Assembly (NCBI GenBank): GCA_029262155.1 | Contig: JAJCZW010000048.1 | Location: 1-33,747, forward strand | DNA length: 33,747 nucleotides | DNA from: Gemmatimonadota bacterium | GTDB lineage: Bacteria > Gemmatimonadota > Gemmatimonadetes > Gemmatimonadales > GWC2-71-9 | Reading direction: 5' to 3' | Shown: in pieces, positions 1 through 8,206 of the stretch | Layout: every line of letters starts with the position of its first letter | Numbering within the stretch: position 1 is the first letter of the stretch | The notes under the pieces: model-generated | Told to the model about the DNA's origin: nothing | Seen by the model: only the letters and a program-made list of their open reading frames with translations | Databases searched by the model: none | Position numbers and translations under genes: made by a program

Positions 1-341
1 CAGGTCCACCAGGTTCCCCAGACCGGCTTTCCCCAGAGCGGTCCGGTCGTCAGCATGATCACGCTGAAGACGAGGCCGACTTCCGCCGAACTGGCGGCGA
101 ACCGATCGACCCGCGCATCTCGCAACCAGAGGTAGAGGATGCTGGCGATCCCCACGAGGCTGAAGGCGAGGAGCGCAGACCAGGCAGCGGGCACGTGGAC
201 ATAGAAGATCTTTTGTGCCAGGCCTTGCCGGGCCTCAGGCGGAGTGAACTCGAGAGCCATGACATACACCACCACGAGACCCAGGAGCGCAACCACAGTG
301 AGGATGCCACCGTTTCGGATGATTCGATCTGATTGTGTCAT
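1..341 (-). CDS. ccmC: Heme exporter / cytochrome c maturation protein CcmC (N-terminal part, cut by window edge)
   Basis: This is the first ~113 residues of CcmC, the inner-membrane protein that presents heme to CcmE on the periplasmic side during System I cytochrome c maturation. The ATG at 339-341 overlaps the TGA of ccmB as ATGA, so the two are translationally coupled. The translation shows a short N-terminus, a first hydrophobic segment (about residues 13-28), the family motif KIFYVHVPAAW, a second hydrophobic segment, and the tryptophan-rich heme-handling signature GKPVWGTWWT immediately before the window ends. The C-terminal part lies outside. The CcmC/CcmF/NrfE family shares this WWD region, but the small N-terminus and the position after ccmAB make CcmC by far the best reading. 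Confidence 0.93.
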   Translation of the reverse strand, partial: MTQSDRIIRNGGILTVVALLGLVVVYVMALEFTPPEARQGLAQKIFYVHVPAAWSALLAFSLVGIASILYLWLRDARVDRFAASSAEVGLVFSVIMLTTGPLWGKPVWGTWWT

Positions 342-1015
342 TCGTCGACGATCGCCGGGAAAACGAGAAGACCGAGGGTCAGGAACACCACATCGTAGAC
401 TGCGAGAAATCTAAGCCATCCCATCACTTCACTCAACGGACGAGCCCCGAGGAGCCGGACCGTTGCCTGGACCGCCACCATGAGTGGAGGCACCAAGAAG
501 GGAAGCACCAAGATCAGTAACATCAAGTCGGCGAATCGCGTGCGGACCGCCATCGCCCCAAAGACCGTGCCCACCGCCACAAAGCCTATCGTCGCGAGCA
601 CAAGTGTCCCCACCACTCCCACCCAAGCAGACCCGAACGTGGTGTTGAAGAAGAGGAGAAAGAGGGGCACCGCCACCGCCTCGACCACGAATACAAAGGC
701 GAGGTTGGCGAGATACTTCCCAAGGAAAAGAGCCGCCGGGGTGATTGGAGTCATCCGAAGGCCGTCGATCGCCCCCTGATCGAGTTCGATGGCAAAGGCC
801 CGAGTAAAGGTGAGTGTCGACGCCAAAGTCACGGTGATCCAGAGCACGCTCGGCGCCAGTGCGGCGGTGGGGACGCCGGCGGGATCGCGCGCGAAGACGA
901 AAACAACCAAGACCAAACTGGCAAACACGATGGCTGAGAGCAGCGCGGTCCGACTGCGCCATTCGATCCGCAGATCCTTGGCCGCCAAGAGCCACACCAT
1001 CCGCCACCATCTCAT
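338..1015 (-). CDS. ccmB: Heme exporter protein CcmB (ABC transporter permease)
   Basis: This is a 225-residue integral membrane protein with about six hydrophobic segments, the usual size for CcmB. CcmB is the permease that works with the CcmA ATPase, and with CcmC and CcmD, to release holo-CcmE in cytochrome c biogenesis. The N-terminus (LLAAKDLRIEWRSR) is the conserved CcmB opening, followed by the stretch FTRAFAIELDQGAIDGLRMTP region typical of the family. I chose the ATG at 1013-1015 because it overlaps the ccmA stop as ATGA and starts exactly at the family N-terminus; an upstream in-frame extension to 1093 would run through the ccmA coding region. The ccmC start overlaps its own stop in the same way. 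Confidence 0.93.
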   Translation of the reverse strand: MRWWRMVWLLAAKDLRIEWRSRTALLSAIVFASLVLVVFVFARDPAGVPTAALAPSVLWITVTLASTLTFTRAFAIELDQGAIDGLRMTPITPAALFLGKYLANLAFVFVVEAVAVPLFLLFFNTTFGSAWVGVVGTLVLATIGFVAVGTVFGAMAVRTRFADLMLLILVLPFLVPPLMVAVQATVRLLGARPLSEVMGWLRFLAVYDVVFLTLGLLVFPAIVDE

Positions 1016-1758
1016 GCGGCCGAGCCTCCGGCCTGCCGGATCATCGATTCCATCTCCTCGATCGACCCGTTGGCAGGGCCTTGGAACAACCAAGTCCCTG
1101 CCCGTAGGACGGAGACGTGCGTGGCGATCGGCCAGAACTCATCGAAATGATGAGTCACGACGATGACGGCGGTGCCAGCCGCGAGCCGGTCGGCGAGGAG
1201 ATCCCGCACCCACTCGGTCGCTTCGACGTCGAGCCCGGTCATCGGTTCATCGAGCAACAGGAGGTCGGGTCCATGATGCAGTGCCCGCGCGATGGCAACG
1301 CGTTGCGCGGTTCCCCGACTGAGTCGGCGAACTTGCATATCGAGACAGCCCTCCAAGCGGAGCGCAGTCACCATGGCATCGATGAGTGTGCGGGGGCATC
1401 CGAAAAGATCGGCCGCGAGGTCAAGGTTTTCTCGGACCGTCAGGTCGCCGTAGAGTTGGGTTTGATGACCCACCATGCCGATGCGCTCCCGAATCGCCGG
1501 ATCGGACCGAATGGGGGTTCCGGAGAGGGAGACCGCGCCACGACGGGGCCGAACCAGGCCGGCCAGAATCCGGAGCAGCGTGGTTTTACCGACACCGTTG
1601 TGACCCAGAATGACGTGACACTGGCCGGGTTCGGCAGTGAGATGGAGTCCCGCCAAAATCGACCGCCCCCCGTAGCGATGGTGGAGGTCGTGGGCCTGTA
1701 GCAGGGGAGCGGAGTCGGTGGAGATCACCGGCACAATATATGTCGTCGCCGCGTCCAA
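1012..1758 (-). CDS. ccmA: Heme exporter ATP-binding protein CcmA
   Basis: This is a 248-residue ABC ATPase and the motor of the CcmABCD complex in cytochrome c maturation. Visible motifs in order are Walker A (GHNGVGKTT, about residues 53-61), a Q-loop region (GMVGHQTQLYG), an ABC signature variant (LSRGTAQR), Walker B (LLLLDEP) with its D-loop (GLD), and a switch histidine (VVTHH). The GTAQR form after the signature serine is close to the CcmA-type LSAGQQRR but slightly unusual. The start is a TTG preceded by GAGGAG five to six bases upstream; internal GTG codons at 1734 and 1728 are alternatives. It is the first gene of ccmABC, and a cytochrome c-like remnant lies about 110 bp upstream. 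Confidence 0.92.
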   Translation of the reverse strand: MDAATTYIVPVISTDSAPLLQAHDLHHRYGGRSILAGLHLTAEPGQCHVILGHNGVGKTTLLRILAGLVRPRRGAVSLSGTPIRSDPAIRERIGMVGHQTQLYGDLTVRENLDLAADLFGCPRTLIDAMVTALRLEGCLDMQVRRLSRGTAQRVAIARALHHGPDLLLLDEPMTGLDVEATEWVRDLLADRLAAGTAVIVVTHHFDEFWPIATHVSVLRAGTWLFQGPANGSIEEMESMIRQAGGSAA

Positions 1759-1867
1759 AGAACTCCTCGCGGTTCCGGCTCGATCATTTCACCCCTTCGA
1801 CGCGGACACTGGCCAGACACCTTCGACAATACCGGTCGGTCAGCACCGGGCCAGAAGCCGGATCATC

Positions 1868-1993
1868 CTACTTGGCAATGCTCTTGAGATAGGCGATATG
1901 CGCCGCCCGCTCTGGACTGGAGAAATTCTTTTGCGGCATCACGGTTGCCGGATTGTCGGTCTTGGGATTGGCCCATGGAGCAATCTTCAGCAT
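1868..1993 (-). pseudogene. Possible remnant of a class I cytochrome c (C-terminal end only)
   Basis: Read on the minus strand, 1868-1993 gives 41 residues ending in TVMPQKNF and PERAAHIAYLKS. This is the usual end of small class I cytochromes c: the axial methionine followed by proline, then the last amphipathic helix. No intact CxxCH heme motif precedes it. The frame is closed upstream by TGA at 2006-2008, and in another frame near 2056-2070 there is TCIAWH, which could be a CxxCH site with Cys changed to Trp. At least one frameshift and one missense change would be needed to join them. The position directly upstream of ccmABC fits a lost cytochrome c. Chance similarity of a short stretch cannot be excluded. 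The rest of 1759-2124 holds nothing else I can identify. Confidence 0.38.
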
Positions 1994-2124
1994 TGCTTCC
2001 CGCGCTCACCTCTTCCGGGGTGTGCGTCTGACAAAGATCAACTGAGCAGAGTTGGGTGCCACGCGATGCAGGTCACTCCGGTAGCAGTCGGCGCCACAGT
2101 GACCTCCCCGCCAGTTCCGGGAAA

Positions 2125-2433
2125 TCACGTCCCCTTAAACTCGAAGAGTTCGTCCAGTTTCGTCAGCGTGAGTAAGAACCGAAGTTCGTCGCTGACGCCC
2201 AACAGCACGATCGTATTCCGGCGATCGGCCGCATGCCGTTGCACCAGCATGAGGGCTCCGAGCCCCGCTGAATCGACGTTGACAGTATCGGTGAGGTCGA
2301 GAATGAGACGCCCGGCCCCTTCGGGAAGGGTGTCGATCCGGTCGATCACTTCACGACGGAAGGTCGCCCGGGTTTCGAGACCAAGCGTCTCTGGAGCGGA
2401 GAAGGTTGCTTCGCTAGGGTGCGTGGTCGCCAT
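2125..2433 (-). CDS. STAS-domain protein (anti-sigma factor antagonist-like)
   Basis: This is a 102-residue single-domain STAS protein. The core is seen as LILDLTDTVNVDSAGLGAL, in which Ser55 of DSAGLG is the residue phosphorylated by a partner kinase in SpoIIAA/RsbV-type antagonists. It is followed by a hydrophobic strand (TIVLLGVS) and a last helix. Family members release a sigma factor or act as phospho-switches in partner-switching modules. No anti-sigma kinase, phosphatase or sigma factor lies beside it in this window, so its partner is unknown. The ATG has a good GGGAGG site five bases upstream. It could instead belong to a lipid-transport MlaB-like group, but no Mla genes are near. Confidence 0.85.
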   Translation of the reverse strand: MATTHPSEATFSAPETLGLETRATFRREVIDRIDTLPEGAGRLILDLTDTVNVDSAGLGALMLVQRHAADRRNTIVLLGVSDELRFLLTLTKLDELFEFKGT

Positions 2434-2798
2434 GTCAGCCTCCCACGCCCGACAAAAAAGGGGGATCCTCCTGCTGGGCCCACCTTCGGCAGCCGAGCCA
2501 TCTCGTGAGGGGAACAGGTGTGCCCCCTCTGAGACCTCTGGATTTGCGACCCCGGATCACTCCGGGTGTGCTCTTATCGGGCGAGTCAATTGTGATACCT
2601 CTCGGGCTCTGTGCCCGCACCCGTTGAATTGCGAAACCAATGCCAAATCCGCCAACTCCTTTTCGAATCATCATTTAGCATTTCGCTCATGGACCCGCAT
2701 GCAACCTTTGTCATCGCACTCCGCCGAAGGCTCCGGAGATCTGCGAGGCCCAGGGTGGGGTTGCGCCGAGGGCATCCCGCAAGTAGAGGTTAGCAGCG
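2434..2798. other. Gene-free stretch between divergent STAS and acs genes, with several hairpins
   Basis: No convincing coding region is present; the short frames here lack family features. It holds three simple inverted repeats: GAGGGG/CCCCTC at 2507-2529, CCCGGA-TCAC-TCCGGG at 2551-2566 and CGGGC/GCCCG at 2603-2617. On the minus strand a C5T6 run at 2453-2463, just upstream of the STAS ribosome binding site, could pair alternatively with the G-run of the first hairpin. Promoters for both flanking genes should lie here, but I could not pick a convincing -35/-10 pair. Confidence 0.4.
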
Positions 2799-4799
2799 GT
2801 GGACACGCTTCACGAATCCCACTTCCCTCACACCCCCAGGCCCATGACCGATCAGATTGACACCCTCCTGACCGAGCAGCGCAGCTTCTCACCCGACGCA
2901 TCCTTTCAGGAGGCAGCACTCGGGGCGGCCGATCTGTACGCTGCCGCCAGCACCGACAGGCTCGCCTTTTGGGCCGACCAAGCTCGCGCGCTCGATTGGA
3001 TCACCCCGTGGAAGGAGGTTCTCAACTGGACCCTCCCCCACGCCCGGTGGTTTGACGGCGGCCAGCTCATCGTGGCGGCCAACTGCCTCGTCCGTCTCCT
3101 GCACGGACCCAGACGACAAAAAGCTGCTATCATGTGGGATGGCGAGCCCGTTGATCGACGGGTGTACACCTATTGGGACCTGGCCCGCGAAGTCGGTCGC
3201 GCCGCCAACGCGCTCAAGACCCTCGGAGTGACGAAAGGCGATCGCGTCGCCATCTACCTACCGATGATCCCTGAAGCGGCCATCGCCATGCTGGCCTGTG
3301 CCCGGATCGGAGCGATCCATTCTGTGGTCTTCGGAGGCTTTTCCGCCGAGTCGTTGCGGGACCGCATCAACGACGCGGAAGCCGTCGCGCTGATCACTGC
3401 AGACGGAGGATATCGTCGAGGCCAGGTGGTCCCCCTGAAGCGGTTTGCGGACGAGGCGGTCGTGGGCTGCCCTTCGATCAGGGATGTGATCGTAGTACGC
3501 CGGGTCGGTGGCGGTGAAGGTGGGGCCAGCGAGACCTTCGCGTCGATGACGGAGGGCCGGGACCATTGGTGGCATCGTCTCTTGGAGCATGCCTCTGCCG
3601 ACTGTCCCCCTGAACCGATGGAAGCCGAGGACATCCTCTTCATCCTCTACACGAGTGGCACGACCGGCGCACCCAAAGGGATCGTCCATACCACCGGTGG
3701 CTACCTCACCCATACCACCGCCACCACCAAGTATGTGTTCGACCTCAAGGACGAAGATGTGTTCTGGTGCACCGCCGACGTCGGCTGGGTCACCGGACAC
3801 AGTTACGTGGTCTACGGACCCTTGGCCCACGGCGCGACGATCGTAATGTACGAAGGTGCACCTGATTGGCCCGACCGCGATCGGTTCTGGTCGATGGTGG
3901 CCACCCACGGCGTCACCGTCTTCTATACCGCACCGACAGCCATCCGCGCCTTCATGAAGTGGGGACCCAGCTACCCTGCCAAACACGACCTCTCCACCCT
4001 TCGTCTCCTGGGCACCGTGGGCGAGCCGATTAACCCCGAGGCTTGGATCTGGTATCACGAGCAAATCGGCAAGGAACGATGTCCCATTGTGGACACCTGG
4101 TGGCAAACCGAGACTGGAGGGATCATGATCACCCCACTCCCGGGAGTCACGACAACCAAACCGGGTTCCGCGACGAAACCGTTCCCCGGTATCGAAGCGG
4201 AGTTGGTCGATGCCCAGGGCCGTCCCATGGCCGGTGGCGGCGGATTCTTGACAATCACCTCTCCCTGGCCCGGGATGCTTCGCACTATCTGGGGAGACGA
4301 CCAACGCTATCAGGAGACTTACTGGAGCCGTTTCCCGGGCCGCTACTTCGCGGGCGATGGCGCCAAACTGGATGAAGATGGGTACTGGTGGATTCTGGGA
4401 CGGGTCGACGATGTGATGAATGTGGCTGGACACCGGATTGGATCGATGGAGGTCGAGAGTGCCCTGGTCGACCACCCATCCGTGGCCGAGGCGGCGGTCG
4501 TTGGGAAGGCCCACGACCTGAAGGGCCAGGCCATCGCAGCGTTTGTCATCCTGAAGGAAGGACAGACCGCATCGCCGTCGCTCCGGGATGACCTTCGCGA
4601 TCATGTGGTCGGGAAAATCGGAGCCATCGCGAAACCGGAGGACATCTTCTTTTGCGGTGACCTGCCCAAGACCCGCAGTGGAAAGATCATGCGTCGGTTG
4701 CTGAAAGATATCGCGGAGGGACGCACACTCGGCGACACCACCACTCTGGCGGACCCTGCGGTCGTCAGTCGGTTGAAAGAGATGTACGGGGAGGAATAA
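2799..4799 (+). CDS. acs: Acetyl-CoA synthetase (AMP-forming)
   Basis: The enzyme activates acetate with ATP and CoA through acetyl-AMP, feeding acetate into the TCA cycle and lipid synthesis. It is 666 residues from the GTG at 2799, or 651 from the ATG at 2844; the family is about 650. Visible in order are the ACAS N-terminal region (LDWITPW), the P-loop-like [13 protein letters not shown], the acetate-pocket/ATP segment ([11 protein letters not shown]), [10 protein letters not shown], the hinge region [18 protein letters not shown], and the catalytic C-terminal lysine in [11 protein letters not shown] (Lys629, or Lys614 from the ATG), which is the residue controlled by acetylation in other bacteria. 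I kept the GTG because it has AGAGG nine bases upstream, while the ATG has only a weak AGG. It ends 7 bp from the convergent kup gene. Confidence 0.95.
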   Translation: MDTLHESHFPHTPRPMTDQIDTLLTEQRSFSPDASFQEAALGAADLYAAASTDRLAFWADQARALDWITPWKEVLNWTLPHARWFDGGQLIVAANCLVRLLHGPRRQKAAIMWDGEPVDRRVYTYWDLAREVGRAANALKTLGVTKGDRVAIYLPMIPEAAIAMLACARIGAIHSVVFGGFSAESLRDRINDAEAVALITADGGYRRGQVVPLKRFADEAVVGCPSIRDVIVVRRVGGGEGGASETFASMTEGRDHWWHRLLEHASADCPPEPMEAEDILFILYTSGTTGAPKGIVHTTGGYLTHTTATTKYVFDLKDEDVFWCTADVGWVTGHSYVVYGPLAHGATIVMYEGAPDWPDRDRFWSMVATHGVTVFYTAPTAIRAFMKWGPSYPAKHDLSTLRLLGTVGEPINPEAWIWYHEQIGKERCPIVDTWWQTETGGIMITPLPGVTTTKPGSATKPFPGIEAELVDAQGRPMAGGGGFLTITSPWPGMLRTIWGDDQRYQETYWSRFPGRYFAGDGAKLDEDGYWWILGRVDDVMNVAGHRIGSMEVESALVDHPSVAEAAVVGKAHDLKGQAIAAFVILKEGQTASPSLRDDLRDHVVGKIGAIAKPEDIFFCGDLPKTRSGKIMRRLLKDIAEGRTLGDTTTLADPAVVSRLKEMYGEE

Positions 4800-4806
4800 G
4801 CCCCCT

Positions 4807-6696
4807 TTACAACTGCACCTGGGCTCCGAGTTCGACTACGCGATTCGGTGGGAGTCCGAAGAACGCGGTGGCGGACCGTGCATTGCGGGTCATCAGAATG
4901 AAAAGCCGTTTCCGCCACCCGGCGAATCTCGTCTTCCCGGTTGGGAGGAGGGTTTCCCGTCCCAGATAGAACGTCGTCCGCATCATACTCTTGGTGATCC
5001 CCAACTGCTCGAGCTGCAAGAGAACCGCCGGCACATTAGGGGTTTCCATGAACCCATATCGGGCAATGACCTGGGAGAACCCCTCTCCGAATCGGGTAAA
5101 GGTCACGCGGTCCTCGGAAGATACTGTCGGAATGTTTTCGGTCTTGACCGACATCAGGACCATCTTTTCGTGGAGCACTTTGTTGTGTTTGAGGTGGTGG
5201 AGGAGCACCGAGGGTGCGACCGTCGGATCGCTGGTCATGAAGACGGCGATTCCCGGCACTCGGGGCGGTTGGTTCAACCCGACATCGTCGATGAACGCCT
5301 GGAGCCCCATGGAGTTCTCTCGGGTGTAGTCGAACAGAAGGGTCCGGCCCCGTTTCCAAGTACTCATCAGGATGTAGACCACGCCGGCAATCGCGAGCGG
5401 GATCCACCCGCCACTCGGAATCTTTTCCAGATTCGCAAAGGCGAATGCAAGATCGACCGTAAGGAACAGTCCACCGAGACTCAGCACCTTCCACAGTGCC
5501 CAACGCCATCGGGTGCGGGCAACCACCATAAAGAGCAACGACGTCGTAGCCATCGTCCCGGTGATCGCCACGCCATAGGTCGCTGCCAGGTTCGTGGAAC
5601 TCCGGAAGGTGAGCACGAGCCCAACGCAGGCCAGCATGAGAAGCCAATTGACCTCGGGGACGTAGATCTGACCGGCTTCCGACCGGGAGGTATGGACAAT
5701 CGTCACCCGAGGACAGAAACCGAGTTGAACCGCCTGTTGCGTCAGCGAGAACGCACCGCTAATCAACGCCTGTGACGCCGTAATCGCTGCGCCGGTGGCG
5801 ATGACGATCATGGGGTAGAGTGCCCATCCCGGGACCAAGTTATAGAAGGCGTTGTGCACCGCCTCAGGGTCGCGAAGGAGCAACGCCCCTTGCCCGAAAT
5901 AGTTGAGGAGCAGGGACGGAAGCACCACTGCGAACCATGCCACCCGAATCGGCCGCTTCCCGAAATGCCCCATATCGGCGTAGAGAGCCTCACCGCCGGT
6001 GACCACCAGCACCACCGCCGACAGCACCAGAAATCCGGTGAATCCATTTCGAACAAAAAAGGCCGCCGCGTGGGTCGGGGAGAGGGCGGCGAGGATGGCG
6101 GGCTCTTGCCAAATACTCACAATGCCAAGCGCCGCGATGGAGAGAAACCACACCGTGGTCACCGGTCCGAAGAGTGCGCCGACGAGCCCGGTTCCCTTTC
6201 GCTGCACCGCAAACAATCCGACAATGATGACGAGACTGATCCAGACAACCCAGTCTCCCAACCCGGGCGCGGCAATGGCGAGCCCTTCCATAGCCCCGAG
6301 GACGGAGATCGCCGGTGTAATGACGCCATCGCCGTAGAGCAGGCTGGCCCCGAAGAGCCCGAACAGGAGCAGGTACATCCGCCTTCGGTTCTGATGCTCA
6401 GGGGCAGACAGCAGCGCCATCAGAGCCAGAATACCGCCCTCACCCTGGTTGTCAGCCCGCATCATGTGCATGACGTACTTGAATGAGATCAGAAAATTGA
6501 TCGACCAGAAGATCAGCGACAAAATCCCGAGTACATTTTCCGGCGTGACCGGTACCCCGTGCTGCCCGTCAAAGGCCTCGCGGAGGGCGTACAGCGGGCT
6601 GGTCCCGATGTCCCCATACACCACACCGAGTGCCCCGACTGCCAGTGCGGCCAGGGCCTTACCTCGAGCGGGAGCTTTTGGCTGTGGTTCGCTCAT
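4807..6696 (-). CDS. kup: KUP-family potassium uptake protein
   Basis: This is a 629-residue Kup/HAK-type K+ transporter, probably a K+/H+ symporter of the inner membrane. The N-terminal motif GALGVVYGDIGTSPLYALRE is diagnostic, followed by GEGGILALMAL and LLYGDGVITPAISVL. About twelve hydrophobic segments fill residues 15-440, then comes a soluble C-terminal domain of about 170 residues (from roughly YTRENSMGLQAF) as expected for the family. The ATG at 6694-6696 overlaps the TGA of the upstream VKOR gene as ATGA and begins just before the family N-terminus, so the longer in-frame extension was rejected. Being last in an operon with disulfide-forming genes is unexpected; the coupling may simply reflect shared transcription. 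Confidence 0.95.
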   Translation of the reverse strand: MSEPQPKAPARGKALAALAVGALGVVYGDIGTSPLYALREAFDGQHGVPVTPENVLGILSLIFWSINFLISFKYVMHMMRADNQGEGGILALMALLSAPEHQNRRRMYLLLFGLFGASLLYGDGVITPAISVLGAMEGLAIAAPGLGDWVVWISLVIIVGLFAVQRKGTGLVGALFGPVTTVWFLSIAALGIVSIWQEPAILAALSPTHAAAFFVRNGFTGFLVLSAVVLVVTGGEALYADMGHFGKRPIRVAWFAVVLPSLLLNYFGQGALLLRDPEAVHNAFYNLVPGWALYPMIVIATGAAITASQALISGAFSLTQQAVQLGFCPRVTIVHTSRSEAGQIYVPEVNWLLMLACVGLVLTFRSSTNLAATYGVAITGTMATTSLLFMVVARTRWRWALWKVLSLGGLFLTVDLAFAFANLEKIPSGGWIPLAIAGVVYILMSTWKRGRTLLFDYTRENSMGLQAFIDDVGLNQPPRVPGIAVFMTSDPTVAPSVLLHHLKHNKVLHEKMVLMSVKTENIPTVSSEDRVTFTRFGEGFSQVIARYGFMETPNVPAVLLQLEQLGITKSMMRTTFYLGRETLLPTGKTRFAGWRKRLFILMTRNARSATAFFGLPPNRVVELGAQVQL

Positions 6697-7118
6697 CCCG
6701 TCCGAACAGGTCGTCGGTCGAGCAAGGACAGGACGAAAAGGGTTGTAATGATGATCGCGGAACCGACACACCAACGACAAATCGCGTGAATCACAAAGAG
6801 TTCGAGATAGGTAAGGTACAGGGTGAATACGACCCCACCGCCGGTCATGATCCGGAGCAGCGTGGTCGGCCACCGGGCCTCTTGCCACTGCGGCTGGAGT
6901 CCAAACATCGCCACGATCGTTACCGCCAGATACCCGAGCAGCCCAATCAAGGGGACCTCGATCCCGAGAAACCGACTGTAGGGACTGAGTTGGACCGTCT
7001 CACACCCGCCGGTTCCGCACGCGATCGCGCCGAGCACGCCGAGCTTATAGAGATAGAGGTAGATCGAGACCAAGACGCCGATCAGGCCGACAACTGCCAA
7101 GCCCATACGGGCTTTCAC
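6693..7118 (-). CDS. Vitamin K epoxide reductase (VKOR) family protein
   Basis: This is a 141-residue integral membrane protein with four to five hydrophobic segments. Bacterial VKOR replaces DsbB: it takes electrons from a DsbA-like partner and passes them to quinone. Two cysteine pairs are present, a loop pair Cys34/Cys39 (ACGTGGCETV) and the active-site CxxC Cys114/Cys117 (AICRWC). The conserved PYSRFLGIEVPLIGLLGY segment lies between them, including the serine/tyrosine region near the quinone site. It starts with ATG overlapping the stop of the DsbA-like gene by 4 bp and ends overlapping kup by 4 bp. The DsbA-like gene immediately upstream is its obvious redox partner. Confidence 0.92.
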   Translation of the reverse strand: MKARMGLAVVGLIGVLVSIYLYLYKLGVLGAIACGTGGCETVQLSPYSRFLGIEVPLIGLLGYLAVTIVAMFGLQPQWQEARWPTTLLRIMTGGGVVFTLYLTYLELFVIHAICRWCVGSAIIITTLFVLSLLDRRPVRTG

Positions 7119-7798
7119 GGCTGCGATGCCCCTGCAAGCGAGTCGACCAACGCTTTGATTTGGTCGGAGCCGATGGCATTGTAGAGCCGCCCTCCGATGA
7201 GTAGCGTCGGGGTTGAGTTAACACCAACCAAGAAGCCTTCATCGACGCTCGCCTGAATCCGACCGGCGAATTTCACACTATTCATGCATTCGCTATAGGC
7301 CGCCATATCGAGGCCGAGCCCATCGGCATACCCTTGGAACCGGGACCCTCCCTTCGGGTCATACGCCCACTCGGCATGGCGCCGGAAGATCACCTCATGC
7401 ATCGGCCAATACTGCCCTTGGTCGTCGGCACAGGCGGTGGCGTGGGCGGCAAGGCGGGCCCATTCATGGATGTTATCGAGCGGAAAATCCCGATAGCGCC
7501 ATCGGACCCGCCCGGTCTCAATCAACTGGGCCCTCACTGTGGGAAACTGCATTTGCTCAAACTGTTCGCAGGCCGGACATTGATAGTCGCCGTACTCCGT
7601 GATCTCGATCGCCGCGGAATCCGACCCGAGGACGTACCCTCGAAACCCAACGGTATCCGCAGCGGTCACCACAACATTCGCCGGGATGCTCTTGGGAGCA
7701 GATCCGCGTACGGCCCACCATAAAGCACCGATGCCGATTACGGCTACACCACCTAGCAGCAGGTAGAAACGTTTTAGTTGGGGTCCTGCAGTTGCCAT
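7115..7798 (-). CDS. Membrane-anchored DsbA-like thioredoxin-fold oxidoreductase
   Basis: This is a 227-residue protein with an N-terminal membrane anchor (about residues 11-30, FYLLLGGVAVIGIGALWW) and a periplasmic thioredoxin fold of the DsbA/BdbD (Thioredoxin_4) type. The active site is CPAC (Cys74, Cys77) in EYGDYQCPACEQF, and the cis-proline loop is NSTPTLLIGG near residue 200. It probably introduces disulfides into exported proteins and is reoxidised by the VKOR protein encoded next, with which it overlaps by 4 bp. One further cysteine pair (near ATACADD and SECMNS) lies in the helical insert. Its start overlaps the end of the upstream small gene by 25 bp, which supports an operon. Confidence 0.92.
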   Translation of the reverse strand: MATAGPQLKRFYLLLGGVAVIGIGALWWAVRGSAPKSIPANVVVTAADTVGFRGYVLGSDSAAIEITEYGDYQCPACEQFEQMQFPTVRAQLIETGRVRWRYRDFPLDNIHEWARLAAHATACADDQGQYWPMHEVIFRRHAEWAYDPKGGSRFQGYADGLGLDMAAYSECMNSVKFAGRIQASVDEGFLVGVNSTPTLLIGGRLYNAIGSDQIKALVDSLAGASQP

Positions 7799-8088
7799 GG
7801 TTCACCATCCTCCGTAGGGTCGTCGTCCGGGCTCCACCCGTCGTCTGCGTCGCGCACGAGTTTTCGATGCTCCGCGATTTCGGGCGTGTCGTATGTACAA
7901 CGAACTTCGTAATGGAACAACTCTGAACGGATGGTCCCCAGCTGCTGCAGCAGGTCAGCTGGGGCCTCCAGTAGGGCATCGGTCTGGTCCAACAGGAGGA
8001 TCCTGGCTGCGAGTGCCCGCAGCATCTCCCGGAGCGCCAGCGCTCTCTCCTCCCCGTAGACCTCGTCTTCGGCATCCATCGGGCGCAA
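7774..8088 (-). CDS. Small protein of unknown function, first gene of the DsbA-VKOR-kup operon
   Basis: This is a 104-residue protein that I do not recognise. It is rich in leucine, glutamate and aspartate. The first half (about residues 13-55, with ALREMLRALAARILLLDQ) looks mostly helical, and the C-terminus is acidic and low in complexity (DPTEDGEPW). It has no signal peptide or membrane segment, so it is probably cytoplasmic. Its 3' end overlaps the DsbA-like gene by 25 bp, which argues for a real co-transcribed gene. An internal ATG at 8079 is an alternative start. No function can be assigned. Confidence 0.6.
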   Translation of the reverse strand: MRPMDAEDEVYGEERALALREMLRALAARILLLDQTDALLEAPADLLQQLGTIRSELFHYEVRCTYDTPEIAEHRKLVRDADDGWSPDDDPTEDGEPWQLQDPN

Positions 8089-8128
8089 TTTACACTGGGG
8101 CCGCTACCGGCTGAACTGGAACCCGAGT

Positions 8129-8158
8129 TTGCACGAAAAGGTGCGAATCGCCTATATT
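8129..8158 (+). promoter_or_regulatory. Predicted sigma-70-type promoter of the 94-residue gene
   Basis: TTGCAC at 8129-8134 and TATATT at 8153-8158 are separated by 18 bp, close to the TTGACA/TATAAT consensus. Transcription would start near 8165, giving a leader of about 40 bases before the ATG at 8207. It is the best promoter match seen in the window; there is no experimental support. Confidence 0.5.
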
Positions 8159-8206
8159 CATGCGCTAGACACGAGAACCGCCAATCTGCCATACCAAGGA
8201 AGGTGC

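Noticed and set aside
2050-2075. TCIAWHP read as a WD40-type motif
   Set aside because: A single short match with a stop ten residues later; a broken CxxCH beside the cytochrome-like tail explains it as well or better, and neither is proven.
2435-2674. A 79-codon frame on the minus strand in the gap upstream of the STAS gene
   Set aside because: It spans three hairpins, has no credible ribosome binding site, and its sequence shows no secondary-structure pattern or family likeness.
1718-2860. A 380-codon open frame on the plus strand across ccmA upstream DNA, the STAS gene and the acs leader
   Set aside because: It runs antisense to the STAS gene and through structured non-coding DNA; the composition is low in hydrophobic residues and nothing resembles a known family.
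3258-4604. A 448-codon open frame on the minus strand opposite acs
   Set aside because: It is fully antisense to acetyl-CoA synthetase and has no recognisable domain.
4799-4825. AGCCC/GGGCT inverted repeat at the acs-kup convergent junction as a terminator
   Set aside because: A 5-bp stem with a 17-base loop and no T-run is too weak.
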